Assembly (NCBI GenBank): GCA_964518765.1
Contig: CAZFJC010000009.1
Coordinates: 29,584 to 93,583 of the forward strand
Length of the DNA stretch: 64,000 nucleotides
Reading direction: 5' to 3'
From: CAZPNX01 sp964518765
GTDB lineage: Bacteria; Edwardsbacteria; AC1; EtOH8
Part shown: one piece after another, positions 62,418 to 64,000 of the stretch
Layout of the letters: the number at the start of each line of letters is the position of its first letter
How positions within the stretch are numbered: position 1 is the stretch's first letter
The notes under the pieces: model-generated
Databases searched by the model: none
Seen by the model: only the letters and a program-made list of their open reading frames with translations
What the model was told of the DNA's origin: nothing
Translations under genes and position numbers: made by a program

Positions 62418-62437
62418 TCTGACCTCACGGGATCAGA
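62418..62437 (-). promoter_or_regulatory. PyrR-binding hairpin (anti-antiterminator)
   Basis: On the minus strand, stem TCTGA / TCAGA closes the loop TCCCGTGAGG. The loop region fits the PyrR recognition consensus ARUCCNGNGAGGYU at 12 of 14 positions (GATCCCGTGAGGTC). It is located about 15 nt after the predicted transcript start and upstream of the terminator. UMP-bound PyrR should bind here and promote termination. Confidence 0.88.
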
Positions 62438-62459
62438 TTTAAAGGTAACAACTATGGTT

Positions 62460-62488
62460 ATTATACCCTAGATCGGACGGGATGTCAA
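62460..62488 (-). promoter_or_regulatory. Consensus promoter of pyrR-pyrB-pyrC
   Basis: Minus strand: TTGACA (complement of 62483-62488), 17-bp spacer, TATAAT (complement of 62460-62465). Exact match to both housekeeping hexamers. The transcript should start near 62453. Confidence 0.9.
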
Positions 62489-62504
62489 GGGTAAAGGAAG
62501 CCCC

Positions 62505-62639
62505 TCAGCCCGGCTCCCTTTTCACTGGCTCCCGGCTTTGTTTGACGACGGCCGCCCAAGCCGCCAGCGCCGCGGCCAGCATGGCCGCCGCCAGCCCGCC
62601 CAGCACCCACAGGCCTTTGTTGTTATTGGATGATTGCAT
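62505..62639 (-). CDS. Possible 44-residue single-helix membrane protein
   Basis: A short open frame encodes a polar Asn/Ser/Lys N-terminus (MQSSNNNKGL), one Ala/Leu-rich membrane helix (about 11-32) and a charged tail (VVKQSREPVKREPG). Codon third positions in the helix are GC-rich like real genes here. There is no Shine-Dalgarno and no recognisable promoter, so it may be chance. It ends 17 bp upstream of the pyr promoter. Confidence 0.35.
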   Translation of the reverse strand: MQSSNNNKGLWVLGGLAAAMLAAALAAWAAVVKQSREPVKREPG

Positions 62640-62701
62640 AACGGTTTGACAGCGATTGGTTTTTCGGTTGGTCGAAAAGGGTGACGGGGTCAGGTCTGCT
62701 T

Positions 62702-62912
62702 GTCATCCTGAGAAGGCCCCTCGCCCTGCTGGTTGAAGGATGACGCTAGTAGTCACCCATTCGACTTGTCACGCAAAGCGCCGGGCTCAGGGTGACAGGG
62801 CGCTTCGTTCTCTGTCATCCTGAGATGCCTTGCCTGCCCGACAGATTGAAGGATGACTCTGTATGTCACCCGTTCGGCTTGCCGGGCACGATGCCATACT
62901 CAGGATGACAGA
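62702..62912. repeat. TGTCATCCTGAG palindromic repeat cluster
   Basis: Several copies of TGTCATCCTGAG / TTGAAGGATGAC-type words. TCTGTCATCCTGAG (62811-62824) and CTCAGGATGACAGA (62899-62912) are an exact 14-bp inverted pair, and a further copy begins at 62701. Internal blocks (TCACCC.TTCG..TTG) are also repeated. A decayed copy lies at 22188-22275 between acpP and fabG, and part of one at 41450. No coding sequence seen here. Confidence 0.7.
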
Positions 62913-63246
62913 TTAAAGTCCGATACCCGGTTCGCTCGGGCCAACGAAATGCGCCATATAAGAATACACCCGTACCTTTTGAAAATCAAGAAAAATGTTC
63001 GGGTGTTTTCCCGCCCCCTATTATCTCCATGCTGCTGGAGGGAAAAACACTTTTGTAACAATATTGCATCCATCTGCAATATTTTTCATCTGCGCCCTCC
63101 GGCGACCGTTGCTACCCATAAATGTATATTATTGCCGGGAAAGATGTTACATAACGGCATCAGTCGCGGGCATAAAAAATGCAATATAGACGGGAAATGC
63201 CGGTCCATTCATTAGCATACTATCTATTTCCCGAGAAAGGACATCC
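62913..63246 (+). other. Upstream region of the gingipain-type gene
   Basis: 334 nt without a recognisable gene, visibly more AT-rich than the rest. It contains the inverted repeat at 63060-63083, then short AT-rich words. GAAAGGA about seven bases before the ATG at 63247 is the ribosome-binding site. I could not find a convincing -35/-10 pair. Confidence 0.5.
63060..63083. promoter_or_regulatory. Perfect inverted repeat upstream of the gingipain-type gene
   Basis: AATATTGCA (63060-63068), six-base centre, TGCAATATT (63075-63083), followed by TTTC. It could be an operator or a weak terminator for read-through from upstream. It lies 164 bp before the start codon. Confidence 0.5.
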
Positions 63247-64000
63247 ATGCGTCATAACATTCGCGCGCTGACCGCCACCCTGTCCCTTCTTTTGGCGGTT
63301 CCGGCCCTGGGGGGTGAGTTATATCATGTGGTCGAATTCGACACGGGGAACTTGGTTTTCCAGAAAAACGGAGGGTACGACGTTGTAGGGCTTGTTGACG
63401 TTCCATCTTTCGGCCCCTCGGGCGCGCCGCGCCTGCCGAGGCTGGTCCAGCAGATCTCCATCCCGGCCGGAGCCGTGGTCACCGGGGTCGAGGTGGCCTC
63501 GAGTGATGTCATCGAGCTAGAGGGGACCTACGACGTGATCCCGGCCCAGAAGTCGGTGCCCCTGCCCATGCCGGGAAAGACGTTCGACATAAAGACGGTC
63601 GAGCCCGACCTGGCCATATACGACCGGAACGCCCTGTATCCGGAGAGGCAGGCCGAGGCCCTGTCCACCGGCAGTTTGGGCGGCTACCGCATCGGGCACG
63701 TGGCGGTCAATCCGGTGAGGTACAACCCGGCCACCAAGAAGCTTTACCTGGCCCGGAGCCTGACCCTCAGGATCAGCTATCGGGAAAATTGGGCCGAGGG
63801 CACCATCCCCACGGCCAGCCAGCAGGCGCTGTTCGGCTCGCAAGCCAGGGCCCTGGTGGCCAACCCCGGGGACGTGGACCGCTTCGCGCCGCGGGTGGAG
63901 AGGCGGGCCTCCAAGGCGCTCCCGGCCGGCGAGTACCGCTCGGTCATCATCTCCGGGCTGGCGGCCTACGACACGGTCTTCGCCCGGCTGGCGGCCTGGC
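63247..64000 (+). CDS. Gingipain-type (C25) peptidase, N-terminal part
   Basis: The first 251 residues, running off the window. Signal peptide (LTATLSLLLAVPALGGE), then a gingipain propeptide-like domain (SGAPRLPRLVQQISIPAGA, YRIGHVAVNPVRYNPATKKL, LTLRISYRENW). The last visible residues (EYRSVIISGLAAYDTVF) are where the C25 catalytic domain normally begins. Such proteins are usually T9SS cargo. The catalytic Cys/His lie outside the window. Confidence 0.75.
   Translation, partial: MRHNIRALTATLSLLLAVPALGGELYHVVEFDTGNLVFQKNGGYDVVGLVDVPSFGPSGAPRLPRLVQQISIPAGAVVTGVEVASSDVIELEGTYDVIPAQKSVPLPMPGKTFDIKTVEPDLAIYDRNALYPERQAEALSTGSLGGYRIGHVAVNPVRYNPATKKLYLARSLTLRISYRENWAEGTIPTASQQALFGSQARALVANPGDVDRFAPRVERRASKALPAGEYRSVIISGLAAYDTVFARLAAW

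Noticed and set aside
62853..63215. 120-residue plus-strand open frame before the gingipain-type gene
   Set aside because: It spans palindromic repeats and AT-rich spacer, has no ribosome-binding site and no recognisable domain.
62640..63246. CRISPR array in the repeat-rich gap
   Set aside because: The repeats are inverted and irregular, with no constant repeat/spacer lengths and no cas genes.

Overview
The window comes from a GC-rich, diderm, probably anaerobic bacterium. The evidence points to an uncultured lineage of, or near, the Fibrobacteres-Chlorobi-Bacteroidetes (FCB) group. That evidence is: C-terminal type IX secretion (T9SS)-type sorting domains, Omp28-like cargo and the start of a gingipain-type peptidase; a PstS/TPR/ExbB/ExbD/ExbD/TonB cluster of the kind familiar from Bacteroidetes; a DUF6029-like outer-membrane barrel; NiFe-hydrogenase maturation genes; and a membrane pyrophosphatase. 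The phylum placement is inference. Most genes lie on the minus strand in tightly packed, often overlapping operons. No tRNA, rRNA, CRISPR array or transposase was seen.

Layout: 1-1.9 kb, a TPR protein tail coupled to a GAF/sigma54 activator (+). 2-8.4 kb, a lipoprotein cyclophilin and the PstS-TPR-ExbB-ExbD-ExbD-TonB cluster (-). 8.6-11.4 kb, uvrA (+). 11.5-18.4 kb, a six-gene operon of four TPR proteins wrapped around a sensorless histidine kinase and ending in queG. 18.5-26.4 kb, an acyl-CoA dehydrogenase and the classic rpmF-plsX-fabH-fabD-fabG-acpP-fabF-rnc block. 26.4-29.3 kb, an exported nitroreductase, ddl, pdxJ and a small membrane protein. 29.4-35 kb, aspS and hisS with a PEGA/TonB protein, an AhpD-like protein, a DUF559 nuclease bracketed by palindromes, a VanZ protein and a PTS IIA protein. 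35-39.8 kb, hypF-hypC-hypD-hypE. 39.9-41.3 kb, an MFS transporter (+). 41.5-48.4 kb, an envelope locus with four exported thioredoxin-fold proteins, a lipoprotein and a beta-barrel. 48.5-54.9 kb, argR-glnA, thiL, a nitrilase, a C39-like peptidase, a YchF-type GTPase and a small membrane protein. 54.9-59.3 kb, a pyrophosphatase, an SPFH protein and a decayed zinc-protease gene. 59.3-62.5 kb, pyrR-pyrB-pyrC with a readable PyrR attenuator. 62.6-64 kb, repeats and the 5' part of a gingipain-type gene (+).

The main items for follow-up are: an ArgR whose arginine-binding Asp pair is replaced, in an operon with a glutamine synthetase that lacks the adenylylation tyrosine; the split TPR/histidine-kinase operon; the exported redox locus; a DUF559 gene bracketed by inverted palindromic repeats; and short tracts with a strict 7-nt period (often CNGAANN) lying between and inside genes. 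Near-consensus housekeeping promoters (TTGACA-N17/18-TATAAT or TATACT) are readable in front of uvrA, pstS, argR, pyrR and a small membrane gene, and a weaker candidate precedes hppA.
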